A stretch of 64,000 bases of DNA from JAFDWI01 sp964595905 (GCA_964595905.1 CAZQSU010000001.1:1-64000); one strand, 5' to 3'. Shown: positions 1-9,885, counted from the first letter of the stretch. Numbers and translations: made by a program. The notes: a model not told the origin generated them from the sequence alone.

Positions 1-963
<963 letters not shown>

Positions 964-967
964 CGGT

Positions 968-2161
968 TCAATCCGTCGGGCGGAACACCTGTCCCGTACG
1001 GGGCTTGGGATGGAAGAACGTCGTCTTGGGCGGCATCCGCCGTCCCGCGTGGGCGTTCTCGTCGATCTGGGCGACCGTCGCCGGCCTGAGCAGCACGCCG
1101 AAGTCGGCTTCGCCGGCGGCGAGGGCGCCGAGGATGTGGTCGACGCCGTGCTGGTAGCGCACCTCGACCCCGCCGAGAGTGTCGAGCACGTGGGCGAGTC
1201 GCGCCGAGTCCAGGTCGTCGACGCCGTCGAATGCGCCGTCGCGTGGAACGAGGAACGTACCGGTCCCGTCGGGAGCCACCAGACAGAGCGCGCCCGCATC
1301 GGCCATGCGGGCGGTGATGTCCGCGCCGACCGTGCCGGCGTCGGAACGGATGAACGACGCGTCGAGCGCCCGGCCGAGTGCCGCCGCGTCGACGCCACTC
1401 AACAACCGGTGGATCGGCCGCACGGTCAACTCGCCTTCGGTCAACTCGACCACGTAGCACAGCGCAGCGGCGGCACCCTCGGGGTCGTCGTCGGCGGCGC
1501 GCCGTTCCTCGGCGTAGGTCACCGAGATCTCGTAACGGTGGTGGCCGTCGGCGACCACGACCGGCGACGCGCCGACCGTGTCGGCGATCCGGCGACACCG
1601 TTCGGCGTCGGTGACGCGCCACAGCGAATGGGTCACGCCCTCGTCGTCGGTCCAGGTCTCGTCGGGTGCGGCGTCGACGCGGCACGCCTCGGTCAACCCC
1701 GGGGTGAGCGACAGGCCCCAGATCGTCGACAGGTTCACCCGGGTGGCGCGGAGCAGATCCAGCCGGTCGGTCTTCGCCTTGGGCGTCGTGTGCTCGTGGG
1801 GGAGGATCTCGCCGTCGGAGGGTCGGCTCAGGGCCAGCGCCCCGAGCACGCCGAGGGTGTGCGCCGCCCGACCGGCATCGTCGGTGTAGTCCATCCGGTA
1901 GACGTAGAACCCTTCTTCGTCGTCGCGGACGAGCACGCCCTGGTCGAGCCAGGTCGCGAACGTGCGGGCCGCCGCCTCGTAGCGGCCCGGACCGTCGGCC
2001 TCGTCGGGGAGGTCGATCCGGACCACGTTGTGCGGGTCGCGGGCGAGCAGTGCGGTCCGCTCGGCGGGTCCGATCACGTCATAGGGCGGTGCCGTCACCG
2101 CCTCGATCGGCGCACGCGTCGTGTCGTAGCGGATTCCACGGAATGGTCTGAATTCGGGCAC
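968..2161 (-). CDS. DUF1015 family protein
   Basis: A 397-residue protein of the DUF1015 family, widespread in bacteria and of unproven biochemical role. Family hallmarks are the N-terminal FRPFRGIRY segment, PPYDVI (residues 25-30), PHEHT (121-125) and DGHHRYE (205-211), the strongest motif. The frame stays open upstream for another 186 codons, but that stretch lies antisense to the Lys-rich gene and has shadow composition, so I place the start at the GTG at 2161, which begins exactly at the conserved N-terminus. A near-consensus -10 (TAGGAA, plus positions 2170-2175) sits 8 bases before this GTG, similar to the leaderless arrangement elsewhere. It converges with korB with a 4-base gap. Family assignment is confident; function is unknown. 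Confidence 0.85.
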   Translation of the reverse strand: MPEFRPFRGIRYDTTRAPIEAVTAPPYDVIGPAERTALLARDPHNVVRIDLPDEADGPGRYEAAARTFATWLDQGVLVRDDEEGFYVYRMDYTDDAGRAAHTLGVLGALALSRPSDGEILPHEHTTPKAKTDRLDLLRATRVNLSTIWGLSLTPGLTEACRVDAAPDETWTDDEGVTHSLWRVTDAERCRRIADTVGASPVVVADGHHRYEISVTYAEERRAADDDPEGAAAALCYVVELTEGELTVRPIHRLLSGVDAAALGRALDASFIRSDAGTVGADITARMADAGALCLVAPDGTGTFLVPRDGAFDGVDDLDSARLAHVLDTLGGVEVRYQHGVDHILGALAAGEADFGVLLRPATVAQIDENAHAGRRMPPKTTFFHPKPRTGQVFRPTD

Positions 2162-2229
2162 GGGATCTGTTCCTAGCAGATCCCCGACGGATCCTCCGGC
2201 AACGGGCCGACGGAACACGCTGCAAACTT

Positions 2230-2259
2230 TTGCAAGCGCGCCGTCGACCCCCCTACACT
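2230..2259 (+). promoter_or_regulatory. Leaderless-type promoter of the Lys-rich protein gene
   Basis: TTGCAA (2230-2235) and TACACT (2254-2259) are separated by 18 bases, a reasonable -35/-10 pair. The ATG at 2267 begins 7 bases after the -10 box, so the transcript is expected to start at or next to the start codon. No Shine-Dalgarno sequence is visible. A second TGCAA copy lies at 2221. Confidence 0.6.
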
Positions 2260-2266
2260 CCATGCC

Positions 2267-2710
2267 ATGGCACAGAGCGATGTCCTCAAGCGTTACCTCG
2301 ACGCCGGTGCGGCGTTCACCCAGCTCACGCAGAAGCGGGCCGAGGCGATCGTGTCCGAACTGGTCTCCGCCGGCGAGGTGCAGGCGTCCCAGGCCTCCCA
2401 GGCCGTCCAGGACCTGATCGACCGGAGCCGCGCCACCACCGAGGCGTTGGTGGCCCAGGTGCGCAGCGAGGTGGCCGCCCAGGTCAAGGCGCTCGGCCTC
2501 GCGACCAAGTCCGACATCGACCGGCTCGAGAAGCGGATCGACTCGGTGTCGACCAAGGCCCCGGCGAAGACGTCGGCCGCCAAGAAGTCGGCCGCCAAGA
2601 AGTCGACGGCCAAGAAGTCGACCACGAAGAAGGCCGCAGCCAAGAAGTCGACGGCCAAGAAGTCGACGGCCAAGAAGTCGACGGCCAAGAAGGCGGCCGC
2701 GCGCCGCTGA
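2267..2710 (+). CDS. Phasin-like helical protein with histone-like Lys-rich tail
   Basis: 147 residues. Residues 1-95 are predicted largely alpha-helical (Ala/Gln/Val heptad-like, resembling phasin or PHA-granule-associated proteins and apolipoprotein-like helices). Residues 97-147 are an unstructured basic tail built from AKKST/AKKSA repeats, as in histone H1-like proteins and mycobacterial HupB tails. It could coat DNA or polyhydroxyalkanoate granules; the sequence does not decide between them. The DNA of the tail is a 15-base tandem repeat, so copy number may vary. The stop codon overlaps the apparent CTG start of tlyA, suggesting translational coupling. The start is supported by a promoter placed for leaderless expression. 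Composition-based calls are weak, so function is left open. Confidence 0.72.
   Translation: MAQSDVLKRYLDAGAAFTQLTQKRAEAIVSELVSAGEVQASQASQAVQDLIDRSRATTEALVAQVRSEVAAQVKALGLATKSDIDRLEKRIDSVSTKAPAKTSAAKKSAAKKSTAKKSTTKKAAAKKSTAKKSTAKKSTAKKAAARR
2572..2700 (+). repeat. 15-base coding tandem repeat (KKSTA units)
   Basis: Repeats of the unit AAGAAGTCGACGGCC, with small variants, encode the basic tail of the phasin-like protein. The block from about 2641 to 2690 is almost exact. Such a repeat is prone to length change and to assembly collapse. Confidence 0.8.
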
Positions 2711-3510
2711 ACGCCTCACGGCGTTCGCTGGCGTCGGAACTCGTCCGGCGGGGCCTCGCGGCAGACGACGGTGACGCGGCGGCGCTCATCGCGGCCCACC
2801 GGGTGCTCGTGTCGGGTGCCGTGGCCGAGAAGCCCACGCGACGGGTCACGCCCGCCGAGCCGGTGGCCGTCATCCCGCCTCCACCCCGGTTCGTCTCACG
2901 GGCCGGGTTCAAGCTCGATGGCGCGCTCGACGAGTTCGGCGTCGACCCGGCAGGCCGCGTCGCGCTCGACGTCGGATCCTCGACCGGCGGATTCACCGAC
3001 TGTCTGCTCGCCCGCGGCGCCCGATCGGTTCTCGCGGTCGACGTCGGCACCAACCAGTTGCACGAGCGTCTCCGCGCCGATCCACGCGTGCTGGTCCGTG
3101 AACGCACCGACATCCGGACGCTCACCGCAGAGGACGTCCCCGGGGGATGTGATCTGGTGACCGTCGACGTGTCGTTCATCTCGCTCGTCCCGCTGGCCGA
3201 ACGGCTCGTGCAACTCGCCGGCCCCGCCGGCGACCTCGTCGTCCTCGTCAAACCGCAGTTCGAGGCCACACGGGTCGAGGCCGACCGCGGTGCCGGGGTC
3301 ATCACCGACCCGTCGGTCTGGCGACGGGCCCTCGACCGCAGCGCGGGCGCCTTCGAGCGTGCCGGAGCGGGCATGATGGGGGTCATGGCTTCCCCGATCC
3401 GCGGAGCGACAGGCAACGTCGAGTTCTTCCTCCATCTCGTCGCCGGCGGGCCCGGCACGCCGGACGACAGCGGAGCCGAGTTCACCCGCGTGATCGGACA
3501 GCTCGACTGA
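2707..3510 (+). CDS. tlyA: TlyA-type rRNA 2'-O-methyltransferase (apparent CTG start)
   Basis: A 267-residue S-adenosylmethionine-dependent methyltransferase that in actinobacteria methylates the 2'-OH of cytidines in 16S and 23S rRNA, affecting capreomycin sensitivity. An N-terminal S4 RNA-binding domain (about 5-60) is followed by a Rossmann methyltransferase with SRAGFKL, LDVGSSTGGF, TVDVSF and LVKPQFE. No ATG, GTG or TTG exists in frame near the domain start. Taking CTG at 2707, which overlaps the previous stop as CTGA, puts the catalytic residues at K69, D154 and K182. These are the same numbers I recall for the M. tuberculosis enzyme (268 residues), with the fourth residue at E239. An AAGAAGG stretch at 2688-2694 could act as ribosome binding site. 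The last base of its stop codon is the first base of the nadK start. Confidence 0.88.
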   Translation: MNASRRSLASELVRRGLAADDGDAAALIAAHRVLVSGAVAEKPTRRVTPAEPVAVIPPPPRFVSRAGFKLDGALDEFGVDPAGRVALDVGSSTGGFTDCLLARGARSVLAVDVGTNQLHERLRADPRVLVRERTDIRTLTAEDVPGGCDLVTVDVSFISLVPLAERLVQLAGPAGDLVVLVKPQFEATRVEADRGAGVITDPSVWRRALDRSAGAFERAGAGMMGVMASPIRGATGNVEFFLHLVAGGPGTPDDSGAEFTRVIGQLD

Positions 3511-4370
3511 TGGGCACCATCGGCATCGTCCTGCATCCCGAACGGAGCCTCGCCGGTCGTCTCGCCCAGTTGACGGTCGACTGGGCATCGGCCAATGGCC
3601 ACGACGTCCGACTCGTGGCATCCGAGGCCAAACGCTTCGGCCTTTCGGACCTCGGCCGCGACGATTCCGCATTCGTCGCGGGTCTCGACCTCGCCGTCTG
3701 TTTCGGCGGTGACGGCACGATGCTGCGCACGGTGAGCCGGGTCGCGTCCCACGGCGTGCCGATCCTCGGCGTGAACGTCGGCCAGCTCGGCTATCTGAGC
3801 GCGATCGAACCCGCCGAGTTGACCGACGCGCTCGATCGTTTCTTCTCCGGGCGCTACCAGATCGAGGAGCGGATGCTGGCGACCGCCCGCGTCGAGTTCG
3901 CGTCCCGGGGCGCCGAAGCGGTGTCGGCCGAGGCGCTCAACGAGATCGTGCTGGAGAAGACCCCGATGGGCCACACCGTGCGGATCTCGGTCTCCCTCGA
4001 CGGCGAGTTCTTCACGACCTACGCGGCCGACGGACTCATCGTGGCGACCCCGACCGGATCGACCGCGTACTCCTTCAGCGCGCGGGGCCCGATCGTGGCG
4101 CCGAGCCATCGTGCGCTGATCGTCACCCCCGTGTCGCCGCACATGCTGTTCGACCGGGCCCTCGTGCTCGGACCCGAGACGGTCATCCGACTGGAACTGG
4201 TGGGCCCGCGTCCCGGGATGCTCCTTGCGGACGGCCGCATGATCGCGGATCTCGCCGAGGGCGACGCGGTGGTGTGCACCGGTTCGACGGACGTCGCCCG
4301 TCTCGTCCGATTCGACGGGAGCGACTTCCACCGGGTGCTCAAGTCCAAGTTCGGCCTGAACGATCGGTGA
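3510..4370 (+). CDS. nadK: NAD kinase
   Basis: 286 residues. It phosphorylates NAD+ to NADP+ using ATP or polyphosphate in the cytoplasm. The invariant GGDGT motif is at residues 66-70, and downstream are the family blocks NEIVLEK, TPTGSTAYS and VTPVSPH, in the normal order and spacing for the ATP-NAD kinase fold; the length is typical. The ATG overlaps the tlyA stop by one base (TGATG), and recN follows after 7 bases. This order, tlyA-nadK-recN, is a conserved actinobacterial operon core. Confidence 0.96.
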   Translation: MGTIGIVLHPERSLAGRLAQLTVDWASANGHDVRLVASEAKRFGLSDLGRDDSAFVAGLDLAVCFGGDGTMLRTVSRVASHGVPILGVNVGQLGYLSAIEPAELTDALDRFFSGRYQIEERMLATARVEFASRGAEAVSAEALNEIVLEKTPMGHTVRISVSLDGEFFTTYAADGLIVATPTGSTAYSFSARGPIVAPSHRALIVTPVSPHMLFDRALVLGPETVIRLELVGPRPGMLLADGRMIADLAEGDAVVCTGSTDVARLVRFDGSDFHRVLKSKFGLNDR

Positions 4371-4377
4371 AGCGGAC

Positions 4378-5970
4378 GTGCTGGCCGAACTCGCCGTGTC
4401 TGATCTCGGGGTCATCACCGACCTGCGCCTCGTGCTCGGCGAAGGCATGACCGCCCTGACCGGTGAGACCGGCGCCGGCAAGACCCTGATCGTCGACGCC
4501 ATCGACCTGCTCAGCGGCGGTCGTGCCGACGCCGATGCGGTGCGTGAAGGCGCCGCCGAGGCTGTCGTCGAGGGGCGCTTCGTGACCGGTGACGACGAGG
4601 TCGTCGTCCGCCGGGTCATCCCGGCGACCGGACGGTCCCGGGCCTACGTCGACGGTCAGATGGCAACCGCACGCAGCCTGGCCGACGTGGTCGCCCGTCA
4701 CGTCGAGGTCTACGCACAACACGGCCAGCACTCGTTGCTCGGCGTCGCCGGGCAGCGGGCCGCACTCGACCGCTTCGCGGGTACCGACCTCGGTGAGCTG
4801 CACGAGGCCCGGGCCAGGTACCGGTCGATCGAGGACGACCTGGCGTCGGTGGGCGGCGATCTCGCATCCCGGGAACGCGAGATCGAGCTGCTGCGCTTCC
4901 AGCTCGCCGAACTCGACGAGGCCGCGGTCGACGATCCCGACGAGGACGAACACCTCGCCGCCGAACAGGCGGCGCTCGGTGACGTGGCCGCGAACCGCAC
5001 CCGGGCGGCCGAAGCGTCGGCGTTGCTCAGCGACGACGGCGGGGCGCTCGACACCCTGGGTGCCGTCACGGCCGCACTCGCGTCGACCGACGTCTTCGCT
5101 GCCGAACACGCTCGCATCCGCGGCCTCACCGCCGAGCTCGAAGACGCGGCCGCCGAGTTGCGTCGTCGGGCCGAGACCATCGTCGAGGACCCCGAACGCC
5201 TCGAGGCCGTGACCCAGCGCCGGCAACTCCTCGCCACGCTGCGGCGTCGCCACGGCGACGGTACCCTCGCCGGGGTCATCACCGAGCATGCCCGCCTCGC
5301 GGCGCGCCTCGCCGACCTCGAGCACGCCGACGAGCGCGCCGCGGAGTTGACCGAGCGCCTCACCGACGCCGCACGCGCGGTCGCTGCAGCGGCCGCCGAA
5401 GTGGCCGCGGTCCGACACGAGGCGGCGCCCCGTCTGGCACGTCGCGTCCAGGCCGAATTACGGGCGCTGGCGATGCCCGCCGCGGACTTCTCGATCACGG
5501 TCGGAAGCGAGGATCCGGGCGATGCCGTCGAGATGCGATTCACGGCGAACGCGGGCACCTCGCCGGCGCCGCTCGCCCGAGCCGCATCCGGTGGGGAACT
5601 GGCACGTGCCATGCTCGCGCTGCGTCTCGTGTCGGCGACCGACCAGGACACCGTGGTCTTCGACGAGGTCGACGCCGGCATCGGCGGATCGGCGGCGATC
5701 GCGGTGGGCGACGCGCTCCGTCGCCTGGGACGCGAACGGCAGGTGCTGGTGGTGACGCACCTCGCCCAGGTCGCGGCGGCGGCCGACCACCAGATCGGGG
5801 TCACCAAGGTCGTCGAGGCAGGTGCCGCCCGGACCGAAGCGAGCAGCCTCACCGAAGAAGCACGGGTGGGAGAACTCTCGCGGATGTTGAGTGGCCGGCC
5901 GAAGAGCGACGCCGCACGGGCCCACGCCCGCGAGCTGCTCGCCGCAGCCGCCGGGGGAGCGACGCGATGA
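4378..5970 (+). CDS. recN: DNA repair protein RecN
   Basis: 530 residues from a GTG start. It is an SMC-like ATPase that helps hold and process broken DNA ends during double-strand-break repair. Walker A GETGAGKT is at residues 29-36. A long central charged, coiled-coil region follows, then the signature ASGGELARAM (about 402-411) and Walker B VVFDEVDAGIGG (about 424-436). It is slightly shorter than typical RecN (550-590) because the central coil is reduced. It sits between nadK and steA and overlaps steA by 4 bases (ATGA), so it is probably co-transcribed with the tlyA series. No SOS box was seen directly in front of it. Confidence 0.95.
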   Translation: MLAELAVSDLGVITDLRLVLGEGMTALTGETGAGKTLIVDAIDLLSGGRADADAVREGAAEAVVEGRFVTGDDEVVVRRVIPATGRSRAYVDGQMATARSLADVVARHVEVYAQHGQHSLLGVAGQRAALDRFAGTDLGELHEARARYRSIEDDLASVGGDLASREREIELLRFQLAELDEAAVDDPDEDEHLAAEQAALGDVAANRTRAAEASALLSDDGGALDTLGAVTAALASTDVFAAEHARIRGLTAELEDAAAELRRRAETIVEDPERLEAVTQRRQLLATLRRRHGDGTLAGVITEHARLAARLADLEHADERAAELTERLTDAARAVAAAAAEVAAVRHEAAPRLARRVQAELRALAMPAADFSITVGSEDPGDAVEMRFTANAGTSPAPLARAASGGELARAMLALRLVSATDQDTVVFDEVDAGIGGSAAIAVGDALRRLGRERQVLVVTHLAQVAAAADHQIGVTKVVEAGAARTEASSLTEEARVGELSRMLSGRPKSDAARAHARELLAAAAGGATR

Positions 5971-7103
5971 CCGACCAGGCCGCCGCCGACGCCGTCGTCA
6001 CCGGAGTCGTCCGGCTCGACAAGCGCACGAAGGATCTCACGGCCCGGCTGCGGCCCGGCGACATCGCCGTCATCGACCACGCCGACATCGACCTCGTCGC
6101 GGCGGAGACGCTGGTGGCCTGCGGGGTCGGCGCGGTGATCAACGTGGCCGAGTCGATGACCGGTCGCTATCCCAACCAGGGGCCGCTCGTGATCACCCGT
6201 GCCGGTATCCCGCTCATCGATCAGGCCGATGCGAGCCTGTTCGACCGCCTGAGCGAAGGGCAGGTCATCGAGGTCGACGGCGACACGGTGCGGCGCGGCG
6301 GCAAGACGGTGGCCGAAGGGGTCAGCCTGTCGGTCGGCACCGTGAGCGAGCGACTCGAGGTCCTGCGGAAGTCGATGGGAACCGAACTCGAGCGGTTCGC
6401 CGAGAACACGATCTCGTACCTGCGCCAGGAGAAGCACCTGCTGCTCGACGAGCCCGACCTTCCCGACATCCCCGTCTCCTTCGCCGGCCGCCATGCCCTG
6501 ATCGTCGTGCGCGGTGCCGACTACAAAGAGGACCTGGGCCTGTTGAAGCGGACCGGCTACCTGCGCGACCTCGACCCCGTGCTGATCGGCGTCGACGGCG
6601 GAGCCGACGCGCTGCTCGAGTCGGGCTGCACCCCGGACGTGATCATCGGCGACTTCGATTCGGTGTCGGAGAAGGCGCTGCGGTGCGGCGCGGTACTCGT
6701 CGTGCACGGGTACGTCAGTGGTGACGCGCCCGGCTCGAAGCGCCTCGACGCGCTGGGGCTCGACCACGAGATCTTCCGTGCCGCCGGCACCAGCGAGGAC
6801 ATCGCGATGCTGCTGGCGTTCGAGCGAGGGGCCGAACTGATCGTCGCCGTCGGTTCCCACACGTCGATGATCGACTTCCTCGACAAGGGTCGCAACGGCA
6901 TGGCCTCGACCGTGCTGGTGCGGATGAAGGTCGGATCCCGGCTGGTCGACGCCCGTGGCGTGTCGCGTCTGTACCACTCCACCGTCCGTACCATGGACAT
7001 CGTCCTGTTGATCGTCAGTGCACTGACCGCCCTCGTGGTCGTCGGGCTGATGAGCGAACCCGTCCGACTGTTCGTGCGCAGCTTCTGGCTGGCATGGCGG
7101 TGA
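5967..7103 (+). CDS. steA: SteA-like cytokinetic ring protein
   Basis: 378 residues with an N-terminal region unique to this family, a thiamine-pyrophosphokinase-like Rossmann domain (GVDGGADALL at about 208 and IGDFDSVSE at about 228) and one C-terminal transmembrane helix (about 343-362). In Corynebacterium glutamicum SteA localises to the division ring and works with SteB in daughter-cell separation; the M. tuberculosis counterpart is Rv1697. The TPK-like motif suggests nucleotide or diphosphate binding, but enzyme activity is unproven in the family. The gene starts with ATGA overlapping recN and is followed after 20 bases by steB, the order seen in other actinobacteria. The family call is strong; the divisome role is inferred from homology and synteny. 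Confidence 0.88.
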   Translation: MTDQAAADAVVTGVVRLDKRTKDLTARLRPGDIAVIDHADIDLVAAETLVACGVGAVINVAESMTGRYPNQGPLVITRAGIPLIDQADASLFDRLSEGQVIEVDGDTVRRGGKTVAEGVSLSVGTVSERLEVLRKSMGTELERFAENTISYLRQEKHLLLDEPDLPDIPVSFAGRHALIVVRGADYKEDLGLLKRTGYLRDLDPVLIGVDGGADALLESGCTPDVIIGDFDSVSEKALRCGAVLVVHGYVSGDAPGSKRLDALGLDHEIFRAAGTSEDIAMLLAFERGAELIVAVGSHTSMIDFLDKGRNGMASTVLVRMKVGSRLVDARGVSRLYHSTVRTMDIVLLIVSALTALVVVGLMSEPVRLFVRSFWLAWR

Positions 7104-7123
7104 CCGTCCCACCGGAGTCCTGA

Positions 7124-8200
7124 GTGATCAACTTCCGCTACCACATCGTCAGCCTCACCGCGGTCTTCCTGGCGCTGATCATCGGGATCCTGATGGGGAC
7201 GACGGTGGTCTCCAAGGCGACCGTCGACGGTCTGAAGGCCAACCTGCACCGTGCCGAGGCGCGCAGCGCCGCGGTCCATCGGACCAACGGCGAGTTGTCG
7301 AGCGAGCTGTCGAAACGGACCGACACCGACGACGACGTCGACGATGCGCTGGCCAAGAACGTCCTGCCGAGCGCGGTGGCCCAGAGCCTGAACGACGTGC
7401 CGGTGCTGGTGATCGCAAGCGAAGACGCGGACAAGGACGTGCTCGCGCAGGCCACCGCCGCGCTGAACGACGCGGGCGCCGACCTCGACGGAACCCTGGT
7501 CGTCGACGACCGGATGGTGCTCGACGACTCCGACGCCGACCGCCTTCGTGACCTGCTCGACATCCCTGCCCGGAGCAACGTCCAGGCGGCGGTCAACCGT
7601 CAGCTCGCGATCGCGCTCGCCCAGGCCGGCCTTCCGGGAACCGATCTGAAGGGCGTCCCGACCTCGACCACCTCGTCGACGCTCCCACCGACGACACCCG
7701 AGGACACCGGCACCGCGGTGCCGCCCACGACGACGGTGCCGCCGCCCACGCAACCCGACATCATCGGGACCCTACGCGAAAACGGCTTCCTGAGCTTCCG
7801 GCCGGCCGGGTCACAGTCCAGCGACACGCCCGTACTCGAATCACCCGAGATGGCCGGCGGCAACGGTTACCGCTACGTCGTGGTCGCCGGCACCGACCCG
7901 GCCGCGGTGACCAGCCGCGTACTCGTGCCGCTCGTCGCGTCGATGGCCGCGCTGGGCCCGGTCGCCCAGGTCGCCGCGTCGGGTCCCAAGGATCCCGGCG
8001 ATCCGGGCGGCGATCCGTTCCTGGCGCCGCTACTCGCGCGCGACGGGGTCAAAGGACACGTGTCGACGGTCGACAACCTCGGATCCTTCGAAGGAAACGT
8101 CGCGACGGTGTTCGCGCTGGTCGAGGCCGCGGAAGGTCGATTCGGCTCGTACGGCATCGGTGCGACCGCCACCGCGGTCGTGCCCGCCGGGCGTGATTAG
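7124..8200 (+). CDS. SteB/MctB-like copper-transport/cell-separation membrane protein
   Basis: 358 residues from GTG. The start INFRYHIVSLTAVF leads into one transmembrane helix (about 8-30), then a short coiled coil (about 32-60), an extracytoplasmic domain, a Pro/Thr-rich flexible linker (about 184-212) and a second folded part. This is the DUF3186 family, whose members include mycobacterial MctB/Rv1698 (copper efflux, proposed outer-membrane channel) and corynebacterial SteB (partner of SteA). The adjacency to steA supports the SteB reading, and the linker suggests spanning of the cell wall. No copper-binding motif is obvious, so a copper role is uncertain here. The TAG stop codon is also the first three bases of the pyrG -10 element. 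Confidence 0.82.
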   Translation: MINFRYHIVSLTAVFLALIIGILMGTTVVSKATVDGLKANLHRAEARSAAVHRTNGELSSELSKRTDTDDDVDDALAKNVLPSAVAQSLNDVPVLVIASEDADKDVLAQATAALNDAGADLDGTLVVDDRMVLDDSDADRLRDLLDIPARSNVQAAVNRQLAIALAQAGLPGTDLKGVPTSTTSSTLPPTTPEDTGTAVPPTTTVPPPTQPDIIGTLRENGFLSFRPAGSQSSDTPVLESPEMAGGNGYRYVVVAGTDPAAVTSRVLVPLVASMAALGPVAQVAASGPKDPGDPGGDPFLAPLLARDGVKGHVSTVDNLGSFEGNVATVFALVEAAEGRFGSYGIGATATAVVPAGRD

Positions 8201-8203
8201 ACT
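8198..8203 (+). promoter_or_regulatory. -10 element of pyrG, overlapping the steB stop codon
   Basis: TAGACT lies 8 bases before the pyrG GTG (8212), the geometry of a leaderless transcript. Its first three bases are the TAG stop of steB. Confidence 0.55.
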
Positions 8204-8211
8204 GGAAGCCC

Positions 8212-9885
8212 GTGACCAAACACATCTTCGTGACCGGTGGGGTGGCTAGCGGACTCGGCAAGGGCATCACGGGCGCTTCGTTGGGTCGACTGCTGAAGAT
8301 GCGCGGCCTACGGGTCACGATGCAGAAGCTCGATCCGTACATCAACGTCGACCCCGGGACGATGAACCCCTTCGAGCACGGTGAGGTCTTCGTCACCGAC
8401 GACGGCGGCGAGACCGACCTCGACCTGGGCCACTACGAACGGTTCATCGACGAGAACCTGTTCCGCCACTCGAACGCCACGACCGGGTCGATCTACTCCA
8501 GCGTGCTGGCCGCTGAGCGCCGTGGCGACTACCTGGGCCGCACGGTCCAGGTGATCCCGCACATCACCGACGAGATCAAACGGCGGATCACCGCACTGGC
8601 CGTCGACGGTGAACCGGGCGACGACGCCACCGACGTGGTGATCACCGAGGTCGGCGGCACCGTCGGCGACATCGAGATCCTGCCGTTCCTGGAGGCGATC
8701 CGACAGTTCCGCCTCGACGTCGGACGCGACAACGTGTGTTACCTGCACGTGACGTTGATCCCCTACATCGGCCCGTCGGGTGAACAGAAGACCAAGCCGA
8801 CGCAGCACTCGGTGACCGAGTTGCGCAGTCGGGGGATCCAGCCCGACGTCATCGTGTGTCGAAGCGTCGATCCGATCTCTCCGGAGCTGAAGGCGAAGAT
8901 CTCCGCGCTGTGCGACGTGCCGGTCACCGGTGTGGTGAACGCCACCGATGCCGACACCCTGTACCAGGTACCGTTGATGCTGCACGACGAAGGACTCGAC
9001 GACGAGGTCTGTTCGATCCTCCGTCTCGACGACACGGTCGCCGACCTGGCCGAGTGGAAAGGGCTGCTCGAGCGGGTCCGGGCGGCGACGCGTCCGGTGC
9101 GCATCGGTCTGATCGGCAAGTACGTGGCCCTGGTCGACGCCTACCTGTCGGTGGTCGAAGCGCTCAACCACGGGGGGTTCGCGCACGGAGCCGACGTCGA
9201 GATCTCCTGGATCAACGCCGAGGACGTCGACGAGTTGCTCGAATCGGGCCGGCTCAGCGACCTCGACGGCATCGTGCTGCCCGGTGGTTTCGGTGAACGC
9301 GGCGTCGAAGGCAAGGTCGCCGCGGCACGGTACGCCCGCGAGCACGACCTGCCGTGTCTGGGGCTGTGCCTGGGCATGCAGGTCATGGTGATCGACCACG
9401 CACGCAACGTCGCCGGCATGGAGGGCGCCAACTCGACCGAGTTCGATCCCGACACGCCTTTTCCGGTGATCGACCTCATGGATGCCCAACGCGAGGTCAC
9501 CGACAAGGGCGGCACGATGCGCCTCGGAGCGTGCGTCGCCGAGCTCACGCCCGGCTCCCAGGTCGCCGAGGCCTACGGGCGCACCGTGATCTCGGAACGG
9601 CACCGGCACCGCTACGAGGTCAATCCCCGGCTGCGCGGCCGCATCGAGGCGGCCGGCCTCGTGTGCTCGGGGACCTCGCCGGACAATCGGCTGGTCGAGT
9701 TCGTCGAACTGCCGGGCCACCCGTTCTGGGTCGGTACCCAGGCGCACCCGGAGTTCAAGAGTCGCCCCACCCGGCCGGCGCCACTGTTCAGTGCGTTCGT
9801 CGAGGCGGCGCTGGCCCGCGCCGAAGGGCGTCGTCCGCACCTGTTCGACGTCGAGGCCGAGGCCGACGCCGCGGTCGCCGGATGA
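8212..9885 (+). CDS. pyrG: CTP synthase
   Basis: 557 residues from GTG. It makes CTP from UTP, ATP and glutamine. The N-terminal amidoligase domain begins FVTGGVASGLGKG, the P-loop-like signature of PyrG. The C-terminal class I glutamine amidotransferase domain carries the nucleophile in GLCLGMQ (Cys386) and its His/Glu partners in AHPEF (about 515-517). The length is normal. It is preceded by its own probable promoter and overlaps the Nudix gene by 4 bases, matching the order pyrG - ADP-ribose pyrophosphatase - xerD of mycobacteria (Rv1699-Rv1701). Confidence 0.97.
   Translation: MTKHIFVTGGVASGLGKGITGASLGRLLKMRGLRVTMQKLDPYINVDPGTMNPFEHGEVFVTDDGGETDLDLGHYERFIDENLFRHSNATTGSIYSSVLAAERRGDYLGRTVQVIPHITDEIKRRITALAVDGEPGDDATDVVITEVGGTVGDIEILPFLEAIRQFRLDVGRDNVCYLHVTLIPYIGPSGEQKTKPTQHSVTELRSRGIQPDVIVCRSVDPISPELKAKISALCDVPVTGVVNATDADTLYQVPLMLHDEGLDDEVCSILRLDDTVADLAEWKGLLERVRAATRPVRIGLIGKYVALVDAYLSVVEALNHGGFAHGADVEISWINAEDVDELLESGRLSDLDGIVLPGGFGERGVEGKVAAARYAREHDLPCLGLCLGMQVMVIDHARNVAGMEGANSTEFDPDTPFPVIDLMDAQREVTDKGGTMRLGACVAELTPGSQVAEAYGRTVISERHRHRYEVNPRLRGRIEAAGLVCSGTSPDNRLVEFVELPGHPFWVGTQAHPEFKSRPTRPAPLFSAFVEAALARAEGRRPHLFDVEAEADAAVAG

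Noticed and set aside
2230..2706. In-frame extension of tlyA through the Lys-rich gene
   Set aside because: It reads as repetitive QEVDG-like shadow of the KKSTA repeat. The residue numbering from CTG 2707 matches the known enzyme, so the extension is not needed.
2162..2719. N-terminal extension of the DUF1015 protein
   Set aside because: The extra 186 codons lie antisense to the Lys-rich repeat and are a low-complexity RRLLG-like artefact; the family N-terminus begins at 2161.
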